Source: Dromaius novaehollandiae (taxonomy: Eukaryota > Chordata > Aves > Casuariiformes > Dromaiidae). From it: a DNA stretch of 64,000 bases. Shown piece after piece: positions 12,631 to 24,482 of this stretch; position 1 is the stretch's first letter, and every line of letters starts with the position of its first letter. Below the pieces are notes generated by a model. The model did not search any database. It was not told where the DNA came from and saw only the letters and a list, made by a program, of their open reading frames with translations. Where the stretch lies: assembly GCF_036370855.1 (NCBI RefSeq), contig NC_088103.1, forward strand, positions 8,991,404-9,055,403. The letters are read 5' to 3'. Both the position numbers and the translations under genes were made by a program.

Positions 12631-12636
12631 TATAAA
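12631..12636 (+). promoter_or_regulatory. TATA box of PLA2G12B
   Basis: TATAAA lies 115 bp upstream of the PLA2G12B start codon. This predicts transcription starting near 12660 and a 5' UTR of about 90 nt. Confidence 0.65.
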
Positions 12637-12750
12637 GTCCAGGGGAGAGAGGTGCTTACCTGCCCTGTACGCACACCAGTTCAGTCCCACTCCTCCCTGC
12701 CTGCACATCTGCGTGCACAGGGCCTCTGAGGCCTGGATCTGGACTGCAGC

Positions 12751-12985
12751 ATGAGGCTGTTTTTTGAGGCAGCAGTTCTGTGCCTGGGCCTGGGCTTAGG
12801 GCAATGCACTGAGGAAACAGCACAGGAGAACATCGTCCACCACGCTCCCCCAACGGAGTCATCCTCTTCAGACTGGGGCATCGGGGCCATCCGGGACAGC
12901 TTCGAAGCAGTCAACAGCTACTTTGACTCCTTCTTGGAACTGCTTGGGGGGAAAAATGGTGTTTGTCAGTACAGATGTCGATATG
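12751..12985 (+). CDS. PLA2G12B: PLA2G12B exon 1 (signal peptide and N-terminal domain)
   Basis: This exon has 78 codons plus one base. The start was chosen because this ATG opens a good signal peptide and sits downstream of the TATA box. The donor GTAAGT at 12986 follows CRYG, where the Gly codon is split. Confidence 0.96.
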
Positions 12986-15900
12986 GTAAGTGAAGGGTGT
13001 CCCCACCCCAAGGACTTGGGGCAAAATACTGCACAGCTGGGTCTGCTGACTGCTTTGATTGCTACAATAGACATTGTCTGTCAGTTCTGTGTATAGGCCC
13101 TCAGGATGGGGGAGGGCAGAAGGGTAATCAGTAAAAGCGGCATGTCTATGAATTTTGCAAGGTTGCTGTATTCTGGCACTGCATATGCTGTGTTACCTTT
13201 CAAATCTGATGCTTAAGGGGCCCTCAGAGTTGTGGTGCCAGCCTCCACTTCAGCACCTAATTCCTGCTGGCTCCTCTCTCCCTGCCCTTTCCCCTCTTTC
13301 CTGTGCGTGAAAACTCACAGCACTTCCCCTGAGACGAGCAGGCTTGTGTCTGTGACCTGACCATCTACAGCGCTTGTCACAGAAAAGTCACCAGAGACAC
13401 ACACAACTTCGCTTCTGGTGCCACTGCAGGGAAACCTAATCCACATCTTTCCCCTGACCAAGAACAGACTCATCTTGAGGCTACTGTGTTCTTTGAGGGA
13501 TAATGGGACAAAAGAAGATACAGGTCTCATAGTAAGCACCTGTAGGTAACCACGCTGCCCAGCCGCCTGGACCCCTGAGGAGAGGGAGCAGGGTAGGCAG
13601 CGAGGCCCTGGAGCGAAGGACAAGCGACCTGTGCAGACCTGACTCAGAAGGGGTTGTCAGTGTCGCCAGTGGCCATAATCTCAGCAACCTTCGGAGTGTC
13701 GTTATTCAGCAGTTGCAAGTTGACTAATAACGTGGGGAGGAGGAGGGGAGATAACAGGAAGGTAAACGAGACCTGCTGTCACCATGGAGAAACTTTTAGT
13801 ACTGAAGGTGGAATGAGGCAGCTGCTGCTTGCTTTGGACTTTAGAGTGATTTACCACAAAAGGAAGAGTTTGGTTTGTCCTAGGGCCAGGATGGAGGGGG
13901 TGACATCTCAGAGACAGCAGGGCAAGAGCAGCCTGGAGTGTGCACAGGGAAGGCAGGGGACAGGACTGGTGGTGCTGCAGCCGGGGCTGAGGCACACCCC
14001 TACGGCACAGGTCTGCAGTCTCTGCAGGTCGCTGGGCAGGCCAAGGCATAAGCAGTGCAAGCTGAGGGGCGTCAGCCATCAGCAGGGCACCCTGAGAACG
14101 CACAGGGTACAGCTGAAACAACCTGTCTGGGAACAGCAAAAAGGCTTCCTACAGACTGTGCTGTGTCCTCAGCCTCCCCTCCTGCCCCCATAGCAATAAC
14201 CCTGTCCTCTGTCACCTCAGCCTCCCTGTCTGCAGCTGCCCCCACCAGCACCTTCATCCACCCCCAGCTTCATCCTGCTTTTCACAGACACAAACTTCAT
14301 GCTTTGGAGACATCCCACCAAGTCAGTTACAGGCTGTATGCATCTCATTTCTTCCAGAAAGCAAACCATCCCCCTCCAGCTTGTGCTGCACTGTCTGTAA
14401 CATGCTCCCTCACAGAGGCAGCCAAAAGGAAGCACCTCCTTTCCCTCCTGGGCCAGGAGTGAGGGCACCAGGAGAGATGCAGACACTGTGGGCTGTGGGG
14501 CTGGGACCCGATTTCCCTGTCAGGGCAAGAAGGCAGCAGGGCAGCCACTCATAGCCAAAGCAGGGCTGCAGGGAGAGTTTAAAAACAGATGTAACCTGTT
14601 TTCAGGGGGGGGTGGGGTGGGTGTTCAGTTTTTGCTTTGTTTTAAAAAGGCGTATACACCTGTCCTCCCTCTGCCAGCTCTGTCTCAGACCTCTGCTGTA
14701 CCTGCAGACAGCGCGAGCAGGAAGCAGCAAGCTAAGCATCTCAGCCTCGCAGCCAAGCCAGGCTTAGCCCAGGTACCTCATTACCTCAGTCAGTCCCACT
14801 GAGCCAGGAGCCTCCGCCTGGCGGCCCCATTACCTCAGCTCGGCGGCCCCGCTACCCGAGCCCCGCAGCAAGCCCATCACCTCAGCGTGGCAGCCATGTT
14901 ACCGTAGCTCCGCAGGCCGGCACTTTAGCCCAACGGTCTTGCAGCGGGCCCGTCACCTCAGCTCCGCGGCCCCGCAGCAAGCCGGGCACCTCAGCCCGGC
15001 GGCCCCATTTCCTCAGCCCCGTTTCCCGGCCCGGCGGCCCCGTTACCTCAGCCCCACCTCCCCAGCCGCCCAGCACACCCGTCGCCTCAACCCCGCCGAC
15101 CGTTACCTCAGCCTCGTGGCCCCGTCGCCTCCGCCCGCTGCCGCCCATCACGCCGAGGCGACAGCACCCATTGGCTGCTCCGCCCTGGGGGCGGGGGTAG
15201 GGGGCAGGAGCAGCCAATGGGCGCGGGACTCCGCGGGCGGGCGGCAAGGCCGGCGCCTGGCTGTGCGCGAGACCCAGCCGTTGCAGGGCGGCCGTTGGGG
15301 GCCCCGCTGGGGGGGGGGGGGGGCGGCCGTTGGGGTCCCGCTGGGGGTCTGTGCTCCCCTCTTTATCATCTGCTGCCGAATGAGGGCCTGGTTACTCTTT
15401 CTGCAGGCAGGCAGTAAACATGGTGCCTTCCACTCCCATTCCAGCCGAGAGATGCTGATAATAGCTTGTTTTGCTGTGGTAAAGGTCAGGACTTACCTGT
15501 AATTGCCACATCCATCTTTGGCTGAGCACTAGACTTCTGGCTGTTCAGGCAGTTGGACTCTCCTCCTGCTTTTTCAGCACTCACTGAGGCCTGAAAAACA
15601 AACAACTTGATGGATTGCCCGCCCCCTTAATTCAGCACTTTAGGGTTACACAAATATTTGCTGGCAGATGCCTGCTCCTCCTTATAAAACTTCTCCGGCA
15701 ACTCAGGGGGGAAACAGCCTGAACCAGAGTTAAATCCCTCACCAGCTTCCTTCAGCTGCCTGGACAGGCAGGACTTGAGACATTTGGCACAGCACTTCGG
15801 ATTCATCTCGAGGGACTTGGGATGAGGAGGCACATGCAGGCTGCGGGAAGAGAGTCCTCCAAGTCGCCCTCCCCCGCACAGCCCTAAAGGGCTCTGCCCT

Positions 15901-18900
15901 CACTTAGCACAGAAGGAACAAGGCACCACTCCACATGGCAAGGGGCTGGTCCCAAGATCATCTATTCACCCAGAAATATATTCACTTCCCCCTGCCAGCG
16001 TGCACCAGGGCATCTGAGACCTCCTCCATGGGCCAGAAATCCCTTGCAGCTAGCTGGCTGTTCTCCAGTCCCTTGGCACAGCTGCAACAGCCCGGAGATA
16101 TTAAAATGCATCAGGGAAACTCACTTCCTACTGGAAATTCAACTTCAGCCCTTCTCTAAGGCCATGCCAACAAGGCAGTGCCCTAAACTACACCTTCTTC
16201 CAAAGAACAGGCTTTCTCAGCAGTGCTGTGCTTCTACACATCAATGTCGCTCCTCACCATGCTGCAGCTGGTCAGATCCTGTGGTGCCCAAATCGATCCC
16301 CTGGTGTCCCTCCCTAGCAATGCCCTGCAGCAAGCAGACCCACCACAGCAGGCCCCTGACAAAATACAGCTGGCAAAATAGCCAATGTGACCTACCGACT
16401 TCCTTCTCCATCACAGACAGGCTTGTAGGAAGGGGAAGCAAGCAACGGTAACAAGGGCACGGAGTAGATGTTCATGTAGTTCATGTAGAGTCAGGAATGC
16501 CTCTTCGTGCTTTGCTTCTGTTCTAGGGTTAGCTAGAAAACAAGATGAGGGAGAGAAGTTAATTATGGTGTCCTAGATTTTATCTAGCTGAGAAAGAGTT
16601 CACAGAAGCGTGCTTTACAAATGATTAAGCTTTGCTTTTCAGAGAGGAGGGGGCAGGTTTCCTACAAGGAGTCATCTTCCAGGCACTTCAGTGTTTTGCG
16701 GATCACTACAATCCTCACATAAGATTTTTTTTTTTCTAAAGCCACCTTTCTAAAATATTATAATAGTTGTAACTTCAGCTTAATGGAAAGTTTTCTCTGG
16801 AAACACAGTATCTCCATATCCCAAAACATTCTCACTCCTGCACTGACCTGCCACCTTACCCCCTAACTGATTACATGCTGCAGGAACATAACTTCTTTTC
16901 TTCAATATTACAAGTCAGTCTTGAAAATGTGATCCCATCCTGCAAAATCCACCTTGGATTTGGCACTTGCCTCTGCTCTCTACCACAGTTCAAGGATATT
17001 TGAATTCTGAGTCTCAGCTGGCCCCTTCCAAAACAGGAACCAGGCTGCAGAATACACCCAGACTTGGGTGCAGCCCTCCTCTCTCATTACAAGGCTTGGA
17101 AGCCTTGGGTTACAGATTCAGCCCATCTCTGGACCTAATCCCTTCTTTCTAAAGCATAACCACCAAAAGAGCGTGATGTGCAATCTGTCATGAACTCAGA
17201 AGTTACTTTGCACTGTCAGTGCACCTGGAGGGAACTAAGGTATTTTTTTGGAGCAATATTTAGTCTTGCAATGGCAGTGGGCTGCAACCAACTGATTTGT
17301 GCTCTTTGCCTATTGTTAACTCAACTCTACCTGCCCAAAATAACACTGGTTGCTGCGCTAGGAAAGTTACTTCTGGAGCATAAAGTAGATCTGATCTATT
17401 CAAAGGGGTCACAAGGCAGAAACAATAGTTTGTGTTGTACTGAGAAATACCCTCCCACACAAACCCCAGACCTACAGTGGTAATGTAAACTGGAGAGCTT
17501 TATCCTGGCTTGCAGACAATTAAAGCCTTGGTGCATTTTGAATATTTGTAGGGTTGTAGAAAATTGGCTACGGGCATCTCACAGCTGGATGGGATTTCAG
17601 TTTGTTGTTTGCTTGTTGCAAATTTGTTGTTTAAAAAAACCAGCTCCAGCAGTTTTTAATTTAGAAAATGCTGGGGACATTCCTGCATATAACCTTCTGA
17701 GGCATTTGGAAAAATGAGGCATTTGGCTGTGTCACCTTCTCAAGAACATAGTGGATTTATGGCTATATTTCCATTGGTACTTTAGGTACCTTAACAGAAA
17801 GATGGGGAAAAAGAGTCTTAAATGATTATCAGTGCTAGCAAGAAGAAAACAGTGGAAATGAAGCTTAAAGGAACCCACCCCTGTCCTGAGGGCTAAATTA
17901 GTTCTATCTGTATACATTCTCTAAGAGTGCTTAGGGAAGCAGAAATTTAATGCTAGAGGTGACGGACTTACAGAAGGCTTAACTCAAACATGTTTTTGTT
18001 GGAGCATTCACACAGTTTGCAAAGTCTTCCCGGAGCAGAGTTCAATTGTCCAGTTTTAACACCTCATTCTGCATTTAAGATCTCCCTTGTATACGCCCAG
18101 CTGGCGCAGAAGTAGAAGAAGCAATGAGCACACATCAAATGATGATGCAGAGAGAAACCAGAATCCGTGATGGGTGGTCTCCAAGGCCCTAGAAACAGGA
18201 TAGCCCTGGCCTCTCCAGGGAGAATCCCCTCCCATCTTTAAGCGAGCTCTTTGCGCAGCTGGGTCAAGGCGCACAGGCCTAGCGTGGCAGCCTGGCAATT
18301 TGCCCTCCCCAAACCAGAAGTGTTAGGTTAGAGGCAGGGATGAAGGAAAGAGGATAAGACAGGACAGGGAACAGGCAGATCTCCTTTCCACGCGGACAGC
18401 TTCTGCTTGGACCCCATTAGACATGTTTTAAAGTCCTGCCCCAAAATAAACACAACTGGTGTCAAAAATGGACATGGACTCAAGCCACAGAGGCCTGCAG
18501 GGAGCCAATACTCCCTGTGACTCAACAGTACCCTGCACCACAGCATCTGGGAACTGCCTGGTGCCCTGTTCATTGTCACTAAACATCTGACCAGGAGCAA
18601 AGCTTCTCTTGGGTTGGCATTCGTCAAGGACGCAGCTAATGCACACCAGTCCAGCTGGTGACCTAAGAGAGCAATCCAGTCTGCAGGACCTCTCCATCTG
18701 GCTTGGCACCTCTCCCTGGGAAAAGCGAGTCATGAGTGTTTGTCGAAGGAGCTGACGCCTTCTCCTTTGTTCCTCGGGAGCCGTGTCTCCCACTGGAGCA
18801 CGGTCCTGCAGAGCTGGAGCTGCAGTTCCATCTGCATGCACATCTACGTGGGGAGCAGAGGTGGTGCCAGGCGGGAAGGGGCACAATCAAATAACCAGTA

Positions 18901-21900
18901 GCACACACCCTTCACATCCAGAGCTCTCTGTCATCTGTATGTAAAGCCCCAGACTGGGATGGCAGGCAGACAGGAGGGTTTGCACAGTTTCACAGCAAAG
19001 AAAAAGAGATTAAATTGCTGCTGAAGCTACTCTTAGCTGTGTGCTGGACTCTTTCTACATTGGGTAAATAATTATTCAGCGAAGAAATTCTTGCTCTTCT
19101 GTGCATACAAAGCAGCATACTAAGGGAGTGCAGAGATAAAGGGACAGAAACGATTTGCAGAAGGTGAACCTCCACCTCCACATGCAGGAAACGGGCCAAG
19201 ATGACCTCATACTCAGAGTAAGACCAGACATGCAGTGAGCATGACTAAGGTCTAGCACAACTTTGCAGAGATCCATAGCTCACTGACACTCTTTGAGAGT
19301 GAGCAATGATGGAAAGAAATCCCTTTGCTAAGCTAGTAGTGTCCTGGAAGAGTTAAAAATGCAGATGGGTGATCCCAGCTGTGCAAAGCTCTCAGGAAAG
19401 CTGCTAGGCCTGGGAAATCTGAGGCACTAGCTTCAGCACAGAGGGCTGCTCAACTGCAAAAAACTCACATTGCAAAGAGGGACTTGCCCATTGTAAGAGC
19501 TTGGGAGCAACCCCAGACCTCGGGACTGGGCTCAGCCCAGCTTTGACATTTGGGTTCCCACTTCACATACCCCACAGTGCTCCAGTGGCTGTGCAGGAGG
19601 AGGGACGAGCTGAGCCAGGCTGCAGAGCTGCCTCCCGTCATCCGATGCTACAGAGAGCTGCACTGCTTCTTTGTCCATCTGAAAGAAACAATTTCCACCC
19701 CCCTTTTTAAGCACCATCTTGCTCTGCCTGGACACACTCTGCCTCCGAGGGGTCTGGGCTGAGAGCAGGGGCAGTGTCTCAGCCAGCTCTAGTCCCCTTT
19801 TTTTCAGTCCCTGCATCTCCTAGAGGAGAAGAAAGCGTTTGGGGGTGCAGACCAGAGGGGAGCTGCCTGCCACTCCTCCCTCTTCGGTGCTACTTCTGAG
19901 AAGATCGGCTTTCCTGACATTTTTCTTTCTTTCTCAGGGAAGGCTCCAATGCCACGACCTCAATACAAACCTCAAGAACCAAATGGCTGCAGCTCCTATT
20001 TTCTGGGGCTCAAGGTACCCGAAAGTGTATGTACTGCCTAACCCACCATTCCTAAATGGCACAATTTGCTAACCACAGTGACCAACTAATAATATTGGGG
20101 AGGGAAGAGGCTTACCTGTGCTACATGTTGACTGTGTGACAGCTTCTCTCCTCTTAATGACTGAAGCCAGAGCACTGGAAAAGGGAGGGAATATCATGCA
20201 CGTATAGGCAACAAGCAATGCATCTGCGACTGCCAAAAGACATGGCTGGCTGCCGATGGCAAGCAAAGGCGAACATATCAGTCTAAGCGCACCCTCCTAA
20301 TTTACTGTCAATCGGGGAGCATTAAGATCCCAACTACTGCTGGCAGTGAGAGAGGAATCACGTAGACAGGAGTTACATGTACGAAGGACTGGCCTGCTCT
20401 GCTGTCTCAGTAGTTACTGAGAGATAAAGTTCCCCAAGTGTGGTAGCCCTAGAGGAGGAAAAGGGGGTGCTTGGCCAAGCAGAGCGCCAGTGCGGAGGAA
20501 TGAGTTTCATCAAAGCCCTGATCAATGCCGGTGCCTCTGTGACAGGGAACGCGCTCAGCGCTGGGCAGCTCAGTGACTTACCATAATGCGTGAACAGCAG
20601 TACTTGAAGGCCTTCTCCACAGCTGGCACTCCATCTCCTCCCATGCTTTTTGCTTCTGCTGAGCACTGAAATAAACCTGTGGCCTTTAATGCTGCACCCA
20701 CTTGTAATTTTAAAGGCAATTAATGAAATCAAAGTAAATTGGAACCCCCAGGAAAAAGCACTCCCAGGAGACTCTAAGAGCAGGAATCACTATTTAGCTG
20801 GTGCATTACTGCTGCCCATGAAGTCTGCAGCAATTAAGCACATTCCAGCTCTGAAAAACCCTCCTCCCCACAGTCAATTTTTCATGTTAAATTACCTCTT
20901 TAAACTATATGTCATTGCAAAGCTTGTGGGCATTTCTGTGGTAACTCCTCCTTACCTGGGCAAGCATGAAGAAAAAACTCATCTCGTAATTATTAGATGA
21001 GGAAGGACAAAAAGAAGAAGAATTTATAATAAGCTAATAACTCCAGTCTCTCCAGAGACAAGCCCCATCACCCCTGTGGAGAGGTGAACAGAACCCCCAA
21101 GTCCAAATTGTATTTCTTCTTGGCCTCACAAGCACATCTGGGAGAAATAAGGCATTAATAGCACCTACAGCAGATGAGCTAGGCCGAAAGGAGGTTTTGC
21201 CAGGTTTTGGGAAGAGGAGGAAAGATAAAAGGGGGCTTTGCCACCGCTGGTAAGAACAAGAAGCTTTCTGATGAGCTCTAACGAATGAGACCTAGCGAAC
21301 GTTGCAGAGGGGCTGTTCCCCACCTCTCAGCCAGAGGTTATTCCCCAGCGGCAGAGAGGAGAGGAGGCAGTGTGGCCTGCCCCACACTGGGGCAGACTGC
21401 ACTACTGTTGGACGCTTACGTCAGATGGCGAAGGAGGAGCATGCTTTCCCTCCTGCTGTCCCAGGTTTGGGGTGTAGCCTCCGGCAGTTGCAGACATTTG
21501 AGTGTGAGGCCAGCGTGCAGCCAAGAGACTCTTCTTTTCGTTCCTCCCCCAGTTAGATTTGGGCATCCCTGCCATGACCAAGTGTTGCAACCAGCTGGAC
21601 ATCTGTTACGACACCTGCGGGGCCAACAAATACCGCTGCGATGCCAAGTTCCGCTGGTGCCTCCACTCCATCTGCTCGGACCTCAAGCGCAGCCTCGGGT
21701 TCGTCTCCAAGGTGGAAGGTAGGCTCGTGTCCCCTGCAGGGGCAGGGGGATCTGCTCCAGAGAGAACAACCGATGGCAGGGAGGGATGTTTGTGTGCAGG
21801 GAGTCCTTTCCTTGCCAAACAAAGCAAAAATCTGCAGTAGGGAGAAGCGTATCTGCCCTGTGCTTGTCACAGATGGGTCAAAGCTGAATGAGAATTCGCA

Positions 21901-24482
21901 GTGCTGAGATCTGCCTACACACACTCCTGCCCCAAGCCTGGACACTTACAATTATTTACATTTGGAAAATGGGACGAAACACACCTGAAAAGAAGAAAAA
22001 ACAAAAAAACATAGAAGCAATTCCTTTAACCCTTAGGTGCCCTCTCTAGGACTTCAAACACCTTCATGGGAGACAACAAACCTTCCAGGGCCTGTGAGTC
22101 ATGCACTGAAACCGGCGCATGGCCAAGGGCCAATGACGTAGGAGAGCCAAGGGCAGGGCTTTGTGGGATCTAGTTCACAGATAAGAGATGAGGATGACCC
22201 CAGGTATACGCTGCTGCGGCAGGTGGCTGGAGAGATCTGGATTCTCCAGAAGCCCATGTGCCAGCAAAGCTCAGGTGACATATCGGCAGCTCAAGAGCCA
22301 CCCTGGTTTTGCCTAGTTTTAAAAGCCTCAGTCTACAAGTCTGAGAAGAGTCTTTTTGGCACAAGCTGCGTTCAGAGTCCTGTGAAGGCTACTGATGTGA
22401 TAGCCCGAGTCTCCCTCTTGCTCTCTTCTGCCAACATCAAGCACCTCTACTGTGTGAGGAGAAGGAAAGATCTGCCCTGCTGCTACCAGAAGTCAGCCAT
22501 AGCAGGGAGGCCTCTCCAGGCTGCCCCTCCTGAGGCCATTTCAGCATGTCCCCATCCTCTGTAAGATGGGGTGATGGGGTTTCTCTTGCAGAGAGGCTGC
22601 GTGGCAGTAACGCAGGACAGGCAGTGAACAGCCTCTTGAATACAATGAGGATAAAATCTACTAAAGGCATGTGACATTAAAACAGTTAAACCTGTTTACA
22701 GCAGCTTTGATCTGAACAACTGGCAGAGTGCTTGAGAACACTCCATTCCCAAAGCCCAATAAAACTCATGTTTCTCCTACTTACTGCAGCCAGCCCCTGT
22801 GGTTTAATCCCCACCAAAGATGTCTTCTTGTAAAGTACTGTAAAACATTCATTTGTTTTCCAAGGTGTAGCTTGATTAGGACAAATGGGGAAGTCTGCAT
22901 GACACCGGTACTAGTGCTGGTGGCTTTCTACCTGATCACAGATAAATGGTTAGAAAAAGCCTGCAGTGATCAAGAGAAAACAAAGAGGTGGACTGAGACC
23001 TAAGTGCTACAGGCCAACTACACCCAGTCTCTCATGGTCACCCTTACCTACAGGATCTCTTGCAGCCAGCCCCCTTCCTATCTCCTGAGATTTTCTTCTG
23101 CCAATTTTTCAGATCACCTCTCTCCCCTTTCAGCCTGTGGCAATGAAGCCAACAGACAGGCCCTGTCGAGTTAAGGTGGAACAGAGCTCACGCTCTGTGC
23201 CTGAACCAAGCCACCTTTACCTGCTTTCAAGCAGGACTGGACTCTTCCAGCACCTGTCTCCTGGTCACCAGAGGACGCACAAGTGTTGCTAAAGCAAACC
23301 TCTGAGCCCTCTTCTCTTCCTCTCGCTCTGCCTGTCCGTGCCCTGTGCTCCATACCGGCCACTCCCTGCCCTCAGGGCTGCTCTCAGCCACTCCTGTTGC
23401 ACAGTCCTCCCTTCTTGTCCCCTGCCACCGTACAGCTTATTTGGCACCTTTTCCACAGAGTTTACAGGAGTTCAGAGGAAGCAAGCGAGGGAGAGGGTTG
23501 CACTCCCTTCAGACGGGTACAAACATCCCTAGCCCATTCCAGTTGCATTAGTGTGAGTTAATCAAAGCCTCGATGTCCCTACTGACTCACTATAACCTTC
23601 TCTTCTCTTAATACGTGCCAGCCAACCAGACTCCTAAAGCAGCAGGACTAGAGTGAGGTGGCTAGAGCCGGAGAAAGGAAGAGACAGTCCCAATGGCAGA
23701 GCCTTCCCAAATCTACTACGTATACAGCAATCAATGTTACTGCCAGTTAAACCCTAACAAACTTTAACTTGGGCATTAAGCCATTTATTTCTTGACAAGC
23801 AGCTTCAAGCCTGTTTCTTGGGAGGGGCGAGCACTCAAAGCACACTGTATCAACAGCTCCCCTGCTGCAACCACAGCCAGGCTTCTCAGGCTGGCTAGCA
23901 GCTGGCATTTTAACTCCCCCAGAGCAGGAAAGGTTGGTTTGTAGTGACTATAGACAAATGCAGGGAGAAGAAATCATGAAAGACAGTGCTGGGGAGATCT
24001 TTCAGGAAATCTGCTTGTTATACCATGCTGTTTGCAGCACCCCACATAATCCATCAGCAAGGAAAACCTAGGAGAGGCAAGAGAGGAGGCAGGCTCCAGG
24101 GGACAGTGAGGGAAGGAAGTGTGTGCCTCTCCTCTGTGACACATAGTTGCCACATTAGGGATAAAAGAGCCTCAGATTCAGCAGAAGGGAAGAACTTCTG
24201 GATTTATAAAAATGTGGTACCCAGAAAGAAAAAGACAACCCACATTTCCACCTGCAAATACCACACAACTCAGTGCAGGACTCAGGCTAGGGTGCTTCCA
24301 CCCAGCCCTGAGACACCCCTGAGTGCCTGTTACTTACATGCCCGATCTTTCCTTTCTCCACAGCTTGTGAATCCGTCGCAGATACAGTGTTCAACGCTGT
24401 CTGGACCCTGGGCTGCCGGCCCTTCATGAACAGCCAAAGGAGCGCCTGCATTTGCAACGAGGAAGAACGAGATGAATTGTGA
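12751..24482 (+). CDS. PLA2G12B: PLA2G12B: group XIIB secretory phospholipase A2-like protein (complete, four exons)
   Basis: Joining 12751-12985, 19938-20026, 21553-21718 and 24364-24482 gives 202 codons and TGA. A hydrophobic signal peptide ([17 protein letters not shown]) is followed by a variable acidic segment, then [20 protein letters not shown] and [16 protein letters not shown]. Next comes the group XII core [15 protein letters not shown], then [18 protein letters not shown], and the C-terminus [14 protein letters not shown]...RDEL. Active group XII enzymes have CCNQHD; here Leu123 (codon 21595-21597) replaces the catalytic His, as is characteristic of the catalytically inactive XIIB branch. 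In mammals and fish the protein acts in the secretory pathway of liver and intestine in the lipidation and secretion of triglyceride-rich lipoproteins. The human protein is about 195 aa; the extra length here is in the N-terminal variable part. The promoter carries TATA and HNF4-like elements. The C-terminal acidic EERDEL tail resembles an ER-retention signal but retention is unproven. Confidence 0.97.
14770..15145. repeat. Degenerate GC-rich minisatellite
   Basis: About ten imperfect units, roughly 25-50 bp apart, share a core like (T/C)ACCTCAGCCC followed by GCGGCCCC. Clear cores lie near 14781, 14831, 14875, 14952, 14986, 15043 and 15102. On the minus strand the unit reads GGGGCCGC...CTGAGGTAA, which resembles a 5' splice site in each better copy. 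Confidence 0.75.
15167..15221. promoter_or_regulatory. Perfect 15-bp inverted repeat with divergent CCAAT boxes around a GC box
   Basis: CCCATTGGCTGCTCC (15167-15181) is mirrored exactly by GGAGCAGCCAATGGG (15207-15221), with a 25-bp spacer containing GGGGGCGGGG. The result is one CCAAT box on each strand pointing outward with an Sp1-type box between. This arrangement is typical of bidirectional CpG-island promoters (NF-Y and Sp1). Confidence 0.7.
15286..15347 (+). repeat. Two-copy GC-rich tandem duplication with G15 run
   Basis: A unit beginning GGGCGGCCGTTGGGG and ending CCCGCTGGGGG occurs at 15286-15313 and again at 15321-15347. A 15-G tract (15309-15323) lies at the junction. It is a local duplication inside the CpG island. 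Confidence 0.8.
19938..20026 (+). CDS. PLA2G12B: PLA2G12B exon 2
   Basis: The exon completes the split Gly and encodes 29 residues, [19 protein letters not shown] and then [10 protein letters not shown]. The acceptor is ctttctcag and the donor is GTATGT at 20027. The segment corresponds to the modified Ca2+-loop region of group XII. Confidence 0.97.
20027..21552 (+). other. PLA2G12B: PLA2G12B intron 2
   Basis: About 1.5 kb with a tcctcccccag acceptor. Nothing else is recognised in it. Confidence 0.9.
21553..21718 (+). CDS. PLA2G12B: PLA2G12B exon 3 (core CCNQLD helix)
   Basis: This exon has 55 codons plus one base and encodes [19 protein letters not shown], then [16 protein letters not shown] and the helix ending FVSKVE. 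Leu at 21595-21597 replaces the catalytic His of active group XII PLA2s, and the following Asp is kept. The donor is GTAGGC at 21719. Confidence 0.97.
21719..24363 (+). other. PLA2G12B: PLA2G12B intron 3
   Basis: About 2.6 kb, ending in tttctccacag. No gene, RNA or repeat family is recognised in it. Confidence 0.9.
24364..24482 (+). CDS. PLA2G12B: PLA2G12B exon 4 and stop
   Basis: The exon completes a split Ala and encodes [19 protein letters not shown], then [22 protein letters not shown] is at 24480-24482. Confidence 0.97.

Larger units (their letters stand above)
14815..15355. promoter_or_regulatory. Intronic CpG island
   Basis: This stretch is strongly GC-rich and CpG-dense, containing the minisatellite, two CCAAT boxes, GC boxes and a 15-G run. 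It sits 2 kb into PLA2G12B intron 1, well downstream of the gene's own TATA promoter. It looks like a promoter for some other transcript, but no coding exon could be attached to it. Confidence 0.65.
12986..19937 (+). other. PLA2G12B: PLA2G12B intron 1
   Basis: About 7.0 kb. It contains the CpG island, minisatellite and inverted repeat described separately (14770-15355). The rest has no exon or repeat family I recognise. It ends in a polypyrimidine tract and cag acceptor. Confidence 0.9.

Noticed and set aside
14882-15247. 121-codon minus-strand frame with repeated EVTG-type peptides
   Set aside because: The repetition is the translation of the GC-rich minisatellite. There is no evidence of coding.
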